Origin: CBDATW01 sp965200605
GTDB lineage: Bacteria; Bacillota_I; Bacilli_A; CBDATW01
NCBI GenBank assembly: GCA_965200605.1
Contig: CBDATW010000001.1
Span: 1 to 40,277, forward strand
Length of the DNA: 40,277 nt
Direction of reading: 5' to 3'
Positions 8,870 to 19,724 of this stretch are shown one piece after another (position 1 is the stretch's first letter; every line of letters begins with the position of its first letter). The notes under the pieces were generated by a model. The model had not been told where the DNA came from. It worked only from the letters and a program-made list of their open reading frames with translations, and searched no databases. Both the position numbers and the translations under genes were made by a program.

Positions 8870-10825
8870 ATGGCTTTTATTAGAGGTGCTTACATTGATT
8901 TAAACTTAGGAACTGAAAAATTTAAAAAAGGTTTATCAGCTGCTGAAAGAAAAATTAAAACTTTTGCTAGAAATATAAGAAAAATGGATAGTGCCCTTAG
9001 AGTTAATCCAACTTCAATAAATGCCCTTAAACTTAAATTAACAGAACTAGAAGGGGCAGCCAAAGCTACTTCTAGTAGAATTAAAGTACTTACCAATGAA
9101 ATAAATTCACCTAGAACTACAAAGGGTAAAAAAAAGTTTACATTACTTAATGCTGAATTAGCAGCAATGGAGGGTCAATATAAAAAAATCCAGGCTCAAA
9201 TCTTTAAAACTAAATTATCAATGGATAGACTATATCAATCAGGTGTTAAATTTACTAGATGAGGTCAATCAATTGATAACCAAGTTAGAGCCCCGCTTTT
9301 TAGAGTAGGTCTTGCTCTAGGGGCTTCATTAAGAAGCTTTAAAACTTTTGAAGAGTCAATAGGTAAAATAGCTACAATTACCCCAGAGGCATATACTCAA
9401 ACAGAGGCATTAAGAAATGGTGTCCTTGATTTATCTAATGCAACTGGAGTGGCAGCAGCAGAAATATCTGAGGGTCTATACCAAGCTATTTCTACAGGGC
9501 TACCAGTTACCAAAGATGGAGCAAAAGAGCTAGAGTATTTAGCCCAAGCTACAAAACTTGCAGTAGCAGGTAATGCTGAGCTAGGTGAGACAATTACTGT
9601 TTTAAACGGGGTTGTTAACTCTTATGGTAAAGAATGAGCCGATGCTACTGAAATTACCAATGACTTTATGACTATGATTAGAATTGGTAAAGTTGAAATG
9701 TCAGAGATTGCCCAATCATTAGGGAACTTTACTTCAATTGGTGAACAAGCAGGTCTTGATTTTAAAGAAATTGCAGCTGCCCTTGCTACTGCTACTAAAA
9801 AAGGTATTCCTTTTGCCAATGCTGTTACTGGTTTAAGAGCTTTAATTTCACAAGCCCTTAAACCAACAACAGCCCTATCACAAAGAATCCAAGAGTTATT
9901 TGGTAAAAGTTTTGAAGAAACACTTAAATCGGGGGTATCTTTTAGTGAGGTATTAAAGGCAATATCTGAATCAACTGGTGGTTCTGCTACTCAAATTAAT
10001 GCCCTAACAGGAAGAATTAGAGCTGCAGTATCTATTATGTCTATTTTTGGATCAGATGGTAAAATCTTAAATGAAACCCTAAGACAATTTACCAATAATG
10101 CAGGAGAAGCAGGAAGAGCCTTTGAAAAGCAATTAAAATTTAGAGAACTTCAAATCCAAATAAATAAACTTAAAAATTCATTTATTTTACTAGGAACAGA
10201 GGTATTTAAGGCAATAGGTCCAATGCTTAGTTTTATCTCTGAGTTATCTTTGCAACTAGCACAAATATCTCCCCTTGTTGAAACGCTAGCAGTAGTACTT
10301 ACCTCTACTTTTTCTATTTTAACAGTTGCCTTCTTGGGTGGTAAAGTTCTAAAAGCCCTAGGGTTAATTATAACAACACTAGGATTTTTGCAAGTTAAGT
10401 TAGCAGCAGTAGGAGTATTTATGGCTGTAGCATTTAAAGCCAATCCTATAGCAGCAATAATTAGTGCAATAACTTTACTGCTTCCCTTGTTGGCTAAGGT
10501 ATCTGAGTACTTTGGAGGCTGAAAAAACCTAATTGAATCAGCCCTATCACCCCTTGTTAAATTGATTGAATTTTTTGAAAAAATAAAAAGAAGATTATCA
10601 AGAACAAATCCCCAAGACAATCAAATTTGAACTCAAGATATTCAAGGATTTGGCAAACCAGTCCCTGCTATTGACTACAATTATCGTTATGATGTAACGC
10701 CCCAAGAACTTCGCTCAGAGTTTAATCGACAATATAACATTGTTATAAATGCAGCAGATGCCAACGCCCAAGAAGTTGCTAATATTGTCAAAGAGCAACT
10801 AGGGGCAGAAGTTGTAGGTGGTTAA
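8870..10825 (+). CDS. Tape measure protein
   Basis: 651 residues, sets tail length and probably helps DNA cross the host membrane. The first 140 residues are basic coiled-coil (KFKKGLSAAERKIKTF, then MEGQYKKIQAQIFK). The middle has the alanine-rich TP901-type core (LSNATGVAAAEISEGLYQ, ATATKKGIPFANAVTGLRAL). Hydrophobic segments spanning about residues 465-545 could insert in a membrane. By length a short tail (about 90-100 nm using the usual 0.15 nm per residue) is expected. Starts behind AGGAGA; ends one base before the next ATG. Confidence 0.93.
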
Positions 10826-10826
10826 T

Positions 10827-11723
10827 ATGGCTATTAGAAAATTAGTATTAAAAAATGGCAATAATGCCTTTGATTTAACAGATAAGGGCCAATTTTTAGA
10901 AAACCCAAAAGGTTTAGGTATTGCCAAGAAACTCAAGATGCTAACAGTACCAACTGGTTTTAAGTATGTAGCAAAAGAGGAAGTTGACTTACCTAAAATT
11001 ACAGGTACTATTATCTTTGAAGATTATAATAACTTTAATAAATTAGAAGAGTTTTTAGTAGTTAACAAAGTAGGACTTCAGCTAGAGTACACCATACCAA
11101 TTAACAATGTTGATACTACTTATAAGGCATATGTTGTATTAGAGAAGTTAGAAAGAAGTGAAATTACTGCTGGTAATAAACTAAGATCTAATATAGTTTT
11201 AATTAGAACAACCAATTGGTTTAAAAATATAGGCTTACCTTTAGAAACAACTATGGAGTTGATATCATCTACTAAGTACCCAAGAAAATATCCATATACC
11301 TATGGTTATAAAAACCCCCACTATACAAAAGCTTCATATACTTATGGGGGTAATTATAAAGTATGAGTTAATGTAGAGATGTCTGCTAATGTAGCCAAAC
11401 CACATATTATATTTAGAGATTTAGCTACCCAAAAAGTAGTGGGTGAAATTAAGGCAGATAATAATATTTTAGAGGGCATAAAAAATATTGTCTCTATCCA
11501 TGTTATCTCAACACCTTGAAATAGAAATGCCTATATCCTAACCGGGCAAGGAGAAAAAATATCTATTATTACTAAGTTATCTATTGATGATGGAGTACAA
11601 AACTTTATCTCACTGCTTCCCGGGACATATATTATTGAAGTAGATGACTTAGAACCCGATATTATAGGGCAAAGAGTTGAAGATAGATTTACCTTTACCT
11701 TTATAGAGGAAACAGGAGTTTAA
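10827..11723 (+). CDS. Distal tail protein (Dit-like)
   Basis: 298 residues; ATG at 10827 preferred over a GTG nine bases upstream that lies inside the tape measure gene. The N-terminal half (FDLTDKGQFLENPKGLGI, then LPKITGTIIFEDYNNF) resembles siphovirus distal tail proteins, which form the hub joining the tube to the baseplate. The middle contains a Tyr-rich patch (YPRKYPYTYGYKNPHY). Two TGA codons. The next gene begins two bases after the stop. Confidence 0.75.
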
Positions 11724-11724
11724 G

Positions 11725-13002
11725 ATGGCTCAAAACTGAAATTATACTATAATCAACCTAACTAATAAAACAGTAGTTTCCTTAGGGCAAGTACTAAAGG
11801 CAACAATTGATGTAGATTATATTACAAATAGGCTTTCGGCATTTACTATTGATAAACAAAGTAATGAAAAATTAGATAAAAGATATATATATGCAATTAG
11901 AATATCAAATGATAGTGCCCAGACAATATTTCGAGGCAAAATAATAGATTACTTACTAGATAATGAATCAAATGTTATTGAAGTTAAAGCCCAATCGTTA
12001 TTTTCCCTACTTGATATTCCAATTGTTTCATATATTCGCGGAGATGTGTTTACTAATGAATTTTGGGAAGTTGGAGATTTTCAAAGTGTTATTGATAATA
12101 TCTCTGAGACCTCAATTGCTAATGCTTTATCTAGTTATTACAGGGATTATGACTCTAAGTTAGCAGCAAGTGTAGAAATTAAACAAAATAATCCACAACT
12201 TTTAAACCAAGAGTTATCCTACAAAAGAAATGATAAAGTAATGAATTTGTTAGTTGTTGCTATGTTTAAAAGTAAGTTATCGCTAAAAAATATAATTAAA
12301 GATAAAGGGGTAGAGTTTCAATTCAAAAAACTTGAACCCATTAAGGTTAATCCAAATTTAGTTAGCAACTTTAAAGTAATTGAATCAAGTAATAACTTTA
12401 ATCAAATTAATCAAGTAGTTGTTAAATCAGGACTTAGGTTTACTAATACATCAGGAAAAGAAACTGGGTCTTGAAGGGGTGAGGGAACATATAGATATAC
12501 CCTCCTTAAAGATGGAACTATTATAAAGGATGTATTATCATCAATATCTGCTCCCCATTGATCAACAAAAAGCGAAAATAATACAAGTGATAAATTAGCT
12601 AATATAGAAGATAAAAATAGAATATTTCCTGTTGTAAGAAAAAATGAAACTATATTTACAGAAATTGGAGATAGTTGGGATACCCCAGGGTCATATGCTT
12701 ATAAAAAAGCCCTTTCTATATTGTCTAAAACTATTGATGCTCTATATATATCTTTTGATTTAGACACTAACTTAAATGTAGATGGAACTAAATCAATTGG
12801 ACAAAGACTATTAGAGAGCATTGGTTTAAATGACTATATTCTAAAACCAATAATTATTAACTACAAGGGCACAACTTATAATTCAGTAATTTCAGGATAT
12901 AAGTATGAAATGTCTTCAAATGTTATACATATTAAAGTAGGGGCACAAAGAATTGATTTAACAGACAAATTAAACAAAATAATCAAAGGAGCAATATTAT
13001 AA
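11725..13002 (+). CDS. Tail/baseplate hub protein (Tal-like)
   Basis: 425 residues. The beta-rich N-terminus (RLSAFTIDKQS, RYIYAIRIS, then FRGKIIDYLLD) resembles the start of baseplate hub proteins that follow Dit in siphophages. No peptidase or lysozyme domain is apparent, as expected for a wall-less host where no peptidoglycan must be cut. Several TGA tryptophans. The stop overlaps a short ATG frame (TAATG). Confidence 0.6.
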
Positions 13003-13067
13003 TGGAAATAACTTATCACATGGATATGTCTAAAGTAAAAATAACAAAGGAGAAAATTAATGGCTAA
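13002..13067 (+). CDS. Possible 21-residue coupling peptide
   Basis: A short frame begins in a TAATG overlap with the hub gene and ends inside the start of the fibre gene (shifted frame). It contains the fibre gene's AAGGAG ribosome site. It is more likely a way to pass ribosomes from one gene to the next than a functional protein. Confidence 0.25.
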   Translation: MEITYHMDMSKVKITKEKING

Positions 13068-15384
13068 TTCAAAAGATATAATTAGATTAACCGGCGGGCA
13101 AGCTACTGCAAATGATGACTTGGCAGTTTTTGGTGCTATTTTATCAACAGGAGTTGTACAAAACCCTCCAGAATCATCAGTGGGGACACTAACATTATCA
13201 GGAACTTGAAGTAATACTTCTTTTTCTGGATCATTTGATTTTCCTCCAAGGCCTTTAGCAACACTTACTATTAAAGTATCTTCTGGGAGAGGGGTTATTC
13301 AAGGTAGAGACTTTTTTATCAATACAAATGAATTATCTATTGTTTTTGATAACCCACTACAAGGCGCTACTGGTCTTTCATCACGTAGCGGTTATTGAAG
13401 TGGAACAAATAGAGGAAGTACAAAACCCATTTATGTTTATCTTGGTTTAAATAGCAATAAAACAAAAGTAGAATTATCTGCTTTGTTTACTAAAAAAGAT
13501 TTATCAAATGATGATTCATTTATTTTTCTAGGTTCACTTAAGGCTGATACTTCATATACTAGACCATACTATGGTGAAACTTGAAGATATGATAGTGCTT
13601 CATTAGGAACACCAATTGCTACTGCTAATGCCAATAGATTTTCATATACTTTCTCTAATGTACCAGGAGTTCCAGGTAAAGATGGAATAGATGGTAAAGT
13701 TATTGAAATAACAGAAAACTCAACACCAAAATATAAAAAAGATTATATTTATAGATATAAAAATGAATATAAATTTGCTTTGGTAGATGGAACTTTTTCT
13801 GAATCTGATTGAAATAATGCAACTAAATTTGCTACTACAAAAGGAGAACCTGGTGCAAATGGACTTAATGGACTTAATGGAAAAGATGGAACAAACGGAG
13901 GCATAGGGCCTAAAGGTGATAAAGGGGATACTCCTAAAATAGCGTTTAAAGTAATAAAAACAAATGATTCTACATCAAGTATTGATGGCGGAACATTAGA
14001 CAACACTACTCAAATAACTACTTATACTATTAGTTTAGGTCAAGATGTTAAAGGAGACATTGGACAAGTACGAACTGTTGCTCCAAGTGTTTTAACTCCT
14101 CAATCCAAAGCATATAAAATTAATGGATTATATATTTATAACAATGAAATTAAATTATCAATAGCTAGTGGGTTAGATGGTATTGCTGATTGAAATGATT
14201 TAACTAAATTTAAAGAAATTAGTGGATCAGGTAATGTTGATTTAAGTTCAATTAATACTAAAATATCTAATTTAGAAGCCAAAACAGCAAATATTGCAAA
14301 TATTAATGGTGAAACTATTATATCAAAAGCTGCTAGATTTACAGGCCAAATAAAAAAAGGTCATGGAAATCAAGGCACAGAACATGACATTTTAAATAGA
14401 AAAGAAACTCAAAAAGAAATTAAAAATGAAATTAAAACAATATCAATTCCCTCTCCTTATGATGATACTAAACTAAGAGCTGATATTGCTGCTAAAGAAA
14501 AATTAGTTGATAGTAAAAAAGGATGGGTCAAACCTCAAAAGGTTTATGACTTTACAGACCTTGGAATTGATAATGACCAGATGAGCGCAAACTATGGTAA
14601 TGATAACTCAGCTGGTATTTATGGAGTTCTAAACAATATTATTGCTGCATTAAAAAAACCTGGAATCTGAGATAAGGTCAAACACCAATCTGGAGTTTCA
14701 GGTTTAGACGCTTTTATTGTTGAGGGAACCTATGGGGGTGGTAATTTTATTTTTAATACTGCCATAAAAAACTCAACTGACTTTAATAATAAACTATTGC
14801 ATAGAGCTCAAGATACAGCCAATGTTAAAATTGCCTTTCTAAATGATGCCGATGACGGTGCTAGAGTGTATATTATTGAGAAGTTAGCAGATGGTAATTG
14901 AGATAATAACACTGTTTGAAAACAAACTAAAAGTGATAGCACAGGCAACTGAGCTGCCAATTGAACTAAAGTTTCAACCGACTTATTTGTAAATTCAGAA
15001 GCTGATTATTATTTAGATGGTAATTCTGCAAAGGTTATGGTTGATGGAAACTTAAATCCCTTAAAAAATGTGATTGGTGGAAGTGGTCTAAAATGTAAAC
15101 TGCTTAAAACAATATCATATAAAGACAGTGAGCGTTTGGTATCTAACTTAAATATTCCAATTGCAAATAATGATTTTATATTTATAATAACAAAAGCTAA
15201 TTTTTATGGTTATACTTCAAGTACACCCATCACAAAAGTAGATACTAGTGAAAGAACAGTTAGACTTGGATCACATTATGATTTTCATTTAAATAATGAT
15301 AAAACTGCATTTGAGTCATTAAATAGTTTTGGCTATACGATAATAAGAGTTGCTCGAATAGTTGAAATATACAAAATAATTTAA
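13060..15384 (+). CDS. Collagen-like tail fibre protein
   Basis: 774 residues. The first 200 are beta-rich and probably attach to the baseplate. Two collagen-like Gly-X-Y stretches follow: GVPGKDGIDGK near residue 205, and a longer run from KGEPGANG to GPKGDKGD near residues 262-292. After that come a coiled region (around residues 390-420), and a C-terminal domain containing GIYGVLNNIIAAL and repeated beta strands. Gly-X-Y repeats give rod-like trimers in phage fibres, so this is probably the receptor-binding fibre. The start is behind AAGGAG. Confidence 0.85.
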
Positions 15385-15407
15385 AATATATAAAATAGGA
15401 GATAAAA

Positions 15408-16610
15408 ATGAATAATATTAAATTAATGAAATTAGAAGGCAAAACTTTAACAAAAACAACCTGCATTATTGAAGTTAATATAACTAGCTCTATTGATAGT
15501 TATTATCATAAAGTTGTAAGGTTAATAACTAGTGAAGATTTGTCTAGAACACCTCAAATGGCATTTATAAATGATGCAACTTCTAATGGTCTTTATACGT
15601 TTGGCTTTGATAACACCCAAGTTTCAAATAACAACGGTTCAGGAAAAACCGACTTTGAAAAATGAGAGCAAGGAGTTTTTAACGATTATTCTCAGTTAGA
15701 TACAAAACAACTGGACTTAATCAAAAAGGCAATCATCTTTGACCCAAAGACAAAAGAAGCTGAGCTTGACGTGTCGATTTTCCAACCTGACGCTCACAAA
15801 GAACATAAAGTAATTTATTACAATAAAATAGAACATAATGAAGTTGTTAAGTTTCACCAAAAGGTAGAGCATGACAACCAAATAGTTAACAAAAAAAATA
15901 CAATTAGAATATCTTCAGATGGACAAGAATATGTAGCTGATAAAATGTTAATGTTAAAAGTTAATGCTAATACCATAGCTGGAACTTATGACAACGCTAC
16001 GCCAAGCATAACTGAAAATAAAGATAGCAACAATAATGTTGTTTCTAAAACATGATCTATTGTAGTTGACGGCGTTGGGTTTATTGATGAATATAACATT
16101 AATAAATTTATTATTAAAATGATTGGTAAAACTAACCAATTAGTTAAAACAACTGGAGTTCATAATGTTAATGTTTCTTTTGGTGAAAAAAACAAAAACT
16201 TGCAATATACAATGCAGCCTGGAGATAGTTCAATTAACCGCAACCAATACATTAAAACTACAGGAGTTCATACAGATAAAGTAGTTGATAATGACGGTTC
16301 ATTAATAAAAATGTATCACACTTATAACGAAGTTGGAACTTTTCACGTTGAAGGTGTTTTAGAGTTTTGATTATCAAAAGACAAAAACACTAATGCAGTT
16401 ATTGCAGATAGAATTTTAACTGATACAACTATGGAAACAACTTGATATAACAACAGTCGAAAACAATTAGATATTTTTAAAACAAAAAACGTTTTCTTTG
16501 ATGTAAATCCTGAAAATAATGATAGTAAAATTCAAATAAATATTACTTTACCAACTGCTTTGTCTGATGATGTTTTAGTTCTAGTTGGGAAAGTTCCAAT
16601 GGGATTCTAA
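15408..16610 (+). CDS. Structural protein, probable baseplate/receptor-binding accessory
   Basis: 400 residues behind AGGAGA, last large gene of the tail block. It is predicted largely beta, with a KTTGVH motif occurring twice (around residues 246 and 284), suggesting duplicated small domains. No family is recognised. Expression between the fibre and the membrane genes suggests a tail-tip or fibre-associated part, or a head/tail decoration. Confidence 0.6.
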
Positions 16611-16612
16611 TT

Positions 16613-16681
16613 ATGTTAATATTTTGATTAATTTTATCTAATGTATCACTATACAAATTACAAGTGCTAAGGTACCATTAG
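16613..16681 (+). CDS. Possible 22-residue hydrophobic peptide
   Basis: A short frame starting two bases after the preceding stop, with a hydrophobic start (MLIFWLILSNVSLY). Its TAG stop overlaps the AGGAG site of the next gene. It has no good ribosome site of its own, but may be translated by coupling. Position in the lysis slot makes a small membrane peptide possible. Confidence 0.3.
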
Positions 16682-16697
16682 GAGTTTAAAAAACTAT

Positions 16698-16886
16698 ATG
16701 AAAAAAATAATTCTATCTATTACTCTATTAATTTCAAGTTGAGTATGAATTTTACATTCATTTATTCATGGCGAAATGTTTATGGGTAATCACAATCATA
16801 ATTTAGAACAACTTCTATCTTATTTAATTGGTTTTCTTTCATTTTTAGGTTTAATCTATGCCATTAAAAAATCAAAAATCCAATAA
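16698..16886 (+). CDS. Small membrane protein, holin-like candidate
   Basis: 62 residues with two predicted membrane segments (KKIILSITLLISSWVWIL, and LLSYLIGFLSFLGLIYAI), separated by a His/Asn-rich loop (HGEMFMGNHNHNLE), and a basic C-terminus. This is the layout of class II holins. It overlaps the next membrane gene by 29 bases. The AGGAG site lies 13 bases before the ATG, longer than usual. Confidence 0.55.
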
Positions 16887-17049
16887 TCAATTTAAATTAT
16901 TAATTATTTTAGCAACTACCTCATCTCTTATGATTCTAGTTGGGGCATTTGTTGAACCACCAATTGCTCGTTTAGTAAATGCTGGAATTGCTGGTAATTC
17001 AATTCTTATTGCTGCAATTGCCCAATCTTTGGGAGTAAAAAAAAAGTAA
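16858..17049 (+). CDS. Small membrane protein, holin-like candidate
   Basis: 63 residues with charged N-terminus (MPLKNQKSNNQFK), two membrane segments (LLIILATTSSLMILVGAFV and a weaker AGIAGNSILIAAIAQSL) and a basic KKK end. Last gene of the late operon, followed by a terminator. With the preceding gene it may form a holin pair. No endolysin is found next to it. Confidence 0.55.
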   Translation: MPLKNQKSNNQFKLLIILATTSSLMILVGAFVEPPIARLVNAGIAGNSILIAAIAQSLGVKKK

Positions 17050-17070
17050 AGTTATCAATATAATATTTAT

Positions 17071-17109
17071 GTCTTAAATAGCCTTTTTGCTATTTTAAGG
17101 CATTTTTTT
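17071..17109 (+). terminator. Terminator of the late operon
   Basis: CTTAAATAGC pairs with GCTATTTTAAG (one bulged T) around a short loop, followed by CA and seven T. It closes the + strand late operon. Minus-strand genes begin immediately beyond. Confidence 0.8.
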
Positions 17110-17130
17110 AAATTTCTTTAATAATTTACT

Positions 17131-17232
17131 TTATTTTTTCTTTTTTATCTTTATATAATTGATAATTGGAATCATAGAAAATATTACAAAAATTACCAAA
17201 ATTAATATTGATATTGCCATTTTAATTGCCAT
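17131..17232 (-). CDS. 33-residue membrane peptide
   Basis: Starts behind AAGAAGG, six bases after the upstream gene. Nearly the whole chain is one hydrophobic helix (AISILILVIFVIFSMIPIIN) followed by IKIKKKK. Last gene of the minus accessory operon. Such peptides in phages can be toxins, holin helpers or superinfection-exclusion proteins; nothing here decides. Confidence 0.55.
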   Translation of the reverse strand: MAIKMAISILILVIFVIFSMIPIINYIKIKKKK

Positions 17233-17237
17233 TTTTT

Positions 17238-17459
17238 TTACCTTCTTTTATGTTTTTTCTCCAAATAATCCTTCATATAGTTTTTTGAATGCTTTTTTTT
17301 CATAATATATGCTTCTCTTTTTTTTCTTTGACCTTCTAAAAAACCTTTAGTTTCATGTTTTAAATAAAAAGTATCTATTTTCATCTTTTTTATATAAAGT
17401 CATTGTAGCAAAATAATTGCCCCTAGAATTATTAATATTATTTTATATTCATTATTCAT
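17238..17459 (-). CDS. 73-residue membrane-anchored protein
   Basis: N-terminal membrane helix (YKIILIILGAIILLQWLYI) followed by a strongly basic cytoplasmic or surface tail (GQRKKREAYIMKKKHSKN). The start overlaps the end of the Doc-like gene by eight bases, so it is translated with it. No family recognised. Confidence 0.6.
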
Positions 17460-17868
17460 ATTGCAATCTTTCTAAAACCTTTATAAATCTTTTTTCTTCC
17501 ATAAAATGAATTCTAGAAGTATATTTTAAGTTTTTTACTTTGTTAAATACAAATTCAATCTCTTCTTCTTTGGTTAATACTGCTCTAGGCATAGTAACAT
17601 CACTTCCTACTTGAATATTTCTTAAAATAGCAATAGCCATTCTTTTATTACCATTAATAAGGGCATGTCTTTTAATTAACTTTTCAAATAATCTTTTTGT
17701 TGCCAAATTTGGCGGCTCTACAAAAGAATAATGCTGCTTAACTATCCCTGATAATATTTCTAAACTATCATTTCTTAATTGGTAATTTTTATTAGCAACT
17801 TTTTTTATTTTTTTATCTGCTTCTTTTACTAGCAAATTTAATAGACTCTCATTCATTTTTCTAAACAT
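17452..17868 (-). CDS. Doc/Fic-family protein
   Basis: 138 residues. The motif HALINGNKR at residues 68-76 is the Fic/Doc active-site loop (HxFx[D/N]GNK-R), with the catalytic His, phosphate-binding Gly-Asn-Lys and Arg all present. Length and the spacing to the motif match Doc toxins (phosphorylating elongation factor Tu) more than AMP-transferring Fic enzymes. No Phd-type antitoxin is visible beside it. Instead its start overlaps the end of an ImmA/IrrE-like peptidase gene by eight bases. It may be a toxin, an abortive-infection effector or a modifier of a host protein. Confidence 0.82.
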   Translation of the reverse strand: MFRKMNESLLNLLVKEADKKIKKVANKNYQLRNDSLEILSGIVKQHYSFVEPPNLATKRLFEKLIKRHALINGNKRMAIAILRNIQVGSDVTMPRAVLTKEEEIEFVFNKVKNLKYTSRIHFMEEKRFIKVLERLQYE

Positions 17869-18415
17869 TTCTTTCTCCTTTTATCTCTTCTTGTTCATAT
17901 ATAACTAATGCTGAAAGAGGCACCCCAAAATGATTTGCTGCTGACAATAATGAATTATAATTTTCTTGTTTCACTTTTAAATAATCTTCAAAACTTGGAA
18001 TCAACAAATTAATTGCAAAAATATTGTAATCCATTTTTTTTGGATCATGTAAAAACCTTGTCCTAAAAGCTACATCTCCTGCATAATGATTATCAAGAAA
18101 AAAATGTGCAATTTCGTGTGCTACTATAATTCTTTTTCAATCATATGAGACATCCTTAACAATAATTTCAGCTTTGTTTTCTGTAATGTATCTTAGATAG
18201 CCTACAATTTCATGATTTTTATTTTTTCCAGGAATATCTTGTACCTCTCAAATGTCAATATTTACCTTTTTAGCCACATCAGTTATCAATATTTCTTTTT
18301 CTCCTTCTAATCCAAGTTGTTCAACTAAATACTTTGCAGCTTCATTTGGTCTTAAATTTGCTTCATAAATAGTTGATTTAATTTCTTTGATTTCTTTTAC
18401 ACTTAATTTTTCCAT
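17861..18415 (-). CDS. ImmA/IrrE-type metallopeptidase, copy 2
   Basis: 184 residues. The zinc-binding motif AHEIAHFFL (HExxH at about residues 100-104) and the NIFAINLLIPS segment downstream are the hallmarks of the ImmA/IrrE (COG2856, DUF955) family, which cleave or inactivate repressors. It is clearly a paralogue of the gene upstream: both share an N-terminal EAAKYL segment and the HEIAHF...NIFAINLLIPS core. No HTH domain is present. The stop overlaps the Doc-like gene. Confidence 0.88.
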
Positions 18416-18434
18416 TTTTCATTATTTTCTTCCA

Positions 18435-18980
18435 TTAGAACTTAATACTTATTACTTTTAAATCTCTTTCATAAATTTCTACTAAGGTTAATGGCACACC
18501 ATAATAATTTGCGATTTGTGGAAGAGACATATTTTTTCTTAGCTCAAAAAAATGTTCTCATGATGGAATAAGAAGATTTATAGCAAAAATGTTGTATTTT
18601 TGTTCATTCATATCAAAAACAAATTTTTTTCTATATGCTATATCTATAGTTCCTGGTTTATCCAATATAAAATGTGCAATTTCATGAGCTAATGTAAATC
18701 TAGTAGAATTTAAGTATGGTATTTCTTTTGATAATATTATTTTAGGTTGATTATCTTTGTAATAGAGTAATCCTCAAATTTTACCTTCTTTGTTTTTTGG
18801 AGTAGGTATAGAATCAACTTGAATTACTTCTAGGTTAAGTTTGTTTACAACTTCATTTAGTTTTACCATTCTATCAGTATCAATTTCTAGCTTTTTAAGC
18901 AAATATTTAGCAGCTTCTTGAGGTTTTAAGTTATTTTGTGCAATATACTTTTTTATATTTTCTATTTTTTTATCAAGCAT
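18435..18980 (-). CDS. ImmA/IrrE-type metallopeptidase, copy 1
   Basis: 181 residues. LAHEIAHFIL carries HExxH at about residues 99-103, followed by YNIFAINLLIPSWE and a C-terminal YYGVPLTLVEIYE helix. Same architecture as copy 2, but diverged, so the duplication is not recent. The start overlaps the stop of the upstream 84-residue gene by one base, and 19 bases separate it from copy 2. Family members usually act on a partner repressor; no such repressor is recognised nearby. Confidence 0.88.
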
Positions 18981-19234
18981 TATGATTTATTTGCTTTCAC
19001 TGTTGATTTATCTTCTACATAAATATAGTGATCACAATATCCAAAACATGCAAGATAACTTCTATCATTTGTTGATCTATCATTTAGAAATTTTTTTAAT
19101 GTTTCTTGTGTTAATTGGATATAATCATAAAAGCAAATGTCTCTCTCATTTCTAAAATAGATTTTTTTAAATACTTTATTTTCCAAATCTGTTTTTGGAT
19201 AAATATTGATTTGTATTTTTGTCTTTTTTTCCAT
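18980..19234 (-). CDS. Hypothetical protein, 84 residues
   Basis: Soluble, beta-leaning protein (KIQINIYPKTD, FRNERDICFYDYIQL) with a C-terminal YLACFGYCDHYIYVE stretch. Starts one base after the lipoprotein stop and overlaps the first peptidase gene by one base (TAATG-like), so it belongs to the same tightly coupled operon. No family recognised; position suggests it is a substrate, inhibitor or regulator of the peptidases. Confidence 0.65.
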   Translation of the reverse strand: MEKKTKIQINIYPKTDLENKVFKKIYFRNERDICFYDYIQLTQETLKKFLNDRSTNDRSYLACFGYCDHYIYVEDKSTVKANKS

Positions 19235-19235
19235 C

Positions 19236-19718
19236 TTATTCCCCCACTTCTTTTAAAATAAGTTTTTCTGCTTTTTGAGCAATGTAATTCTTATCTCAAT
19301 TGATTTGATCATATAAACCTTCTAATAATCCTATGTTGTCTTTAACTGCTTGACTAGTAATTTTAGGAACATTATCATCTGCATCTAAAATTTGTTTTAG
19401 CATTTTTATGTGATTGGTAAATTCTACATAACCCATTTTGCTATATTTATTAGCATAAATAGTATGATAATAATGAGTTTTTGGTTCTCCAAAGTTATCT
19501 TTGCCTTTACCAAATTCTCAGCTAATACCTAACTTAAACTTACCATTTGTAATTAAAACTTCGCCTTTTTGTTCGTTTCCTTTTACAAATGAAGTTTGTG
19601 TTGTTTTTTTCTCTTCAACTTGAGGTTTTGAAATTGGTTTTTTTTGTTCTTTTTTGCCACAAGCAACAAATGTTGTTGCTATGCTAGTAACAAGCATTTT
19701 TGTAAATAATTTTTTCAT
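19236..19718 (-). CDS. Lipoprotein, 160 residues
   Basis: Signal peptide MKKLFTKMLVTSIATTFVAC with lipobox FVAC, so Cys20 would be lipidated and the protein displayed on the membrane surface. After a Lys/Gln/Thr-rich spacer comes a folded domain with SWEFGKGKDNFGEPKTHYYH and a helical C-terminal half. One strong GGAGG site lies inside the end of the upstream gene. Phage-encoded surface lipoproteins can block superinfection or alter host surface properties. Confidence 0.8.
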
Positions 19719-19724
19719 TATTTA

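Noticed and set aside
9622..10620. Minus-strand open frames inside the tape measure gene
   Set aside because: Shadows of a long, well-supported + strand gene; no ribosome sites.
13749..14006. Minus-strand open frame rich in proline and serine
   Set aside because: It is the shadow of the collagen-like Gly-X-Y segment of the fibre gene.
17861..18980. Lysogeny module with integrase and repressor
   Set aside because: ImmA-like peptidases suggested it, but no integrase, excisionase or HTH repressor is recognisable in the window.
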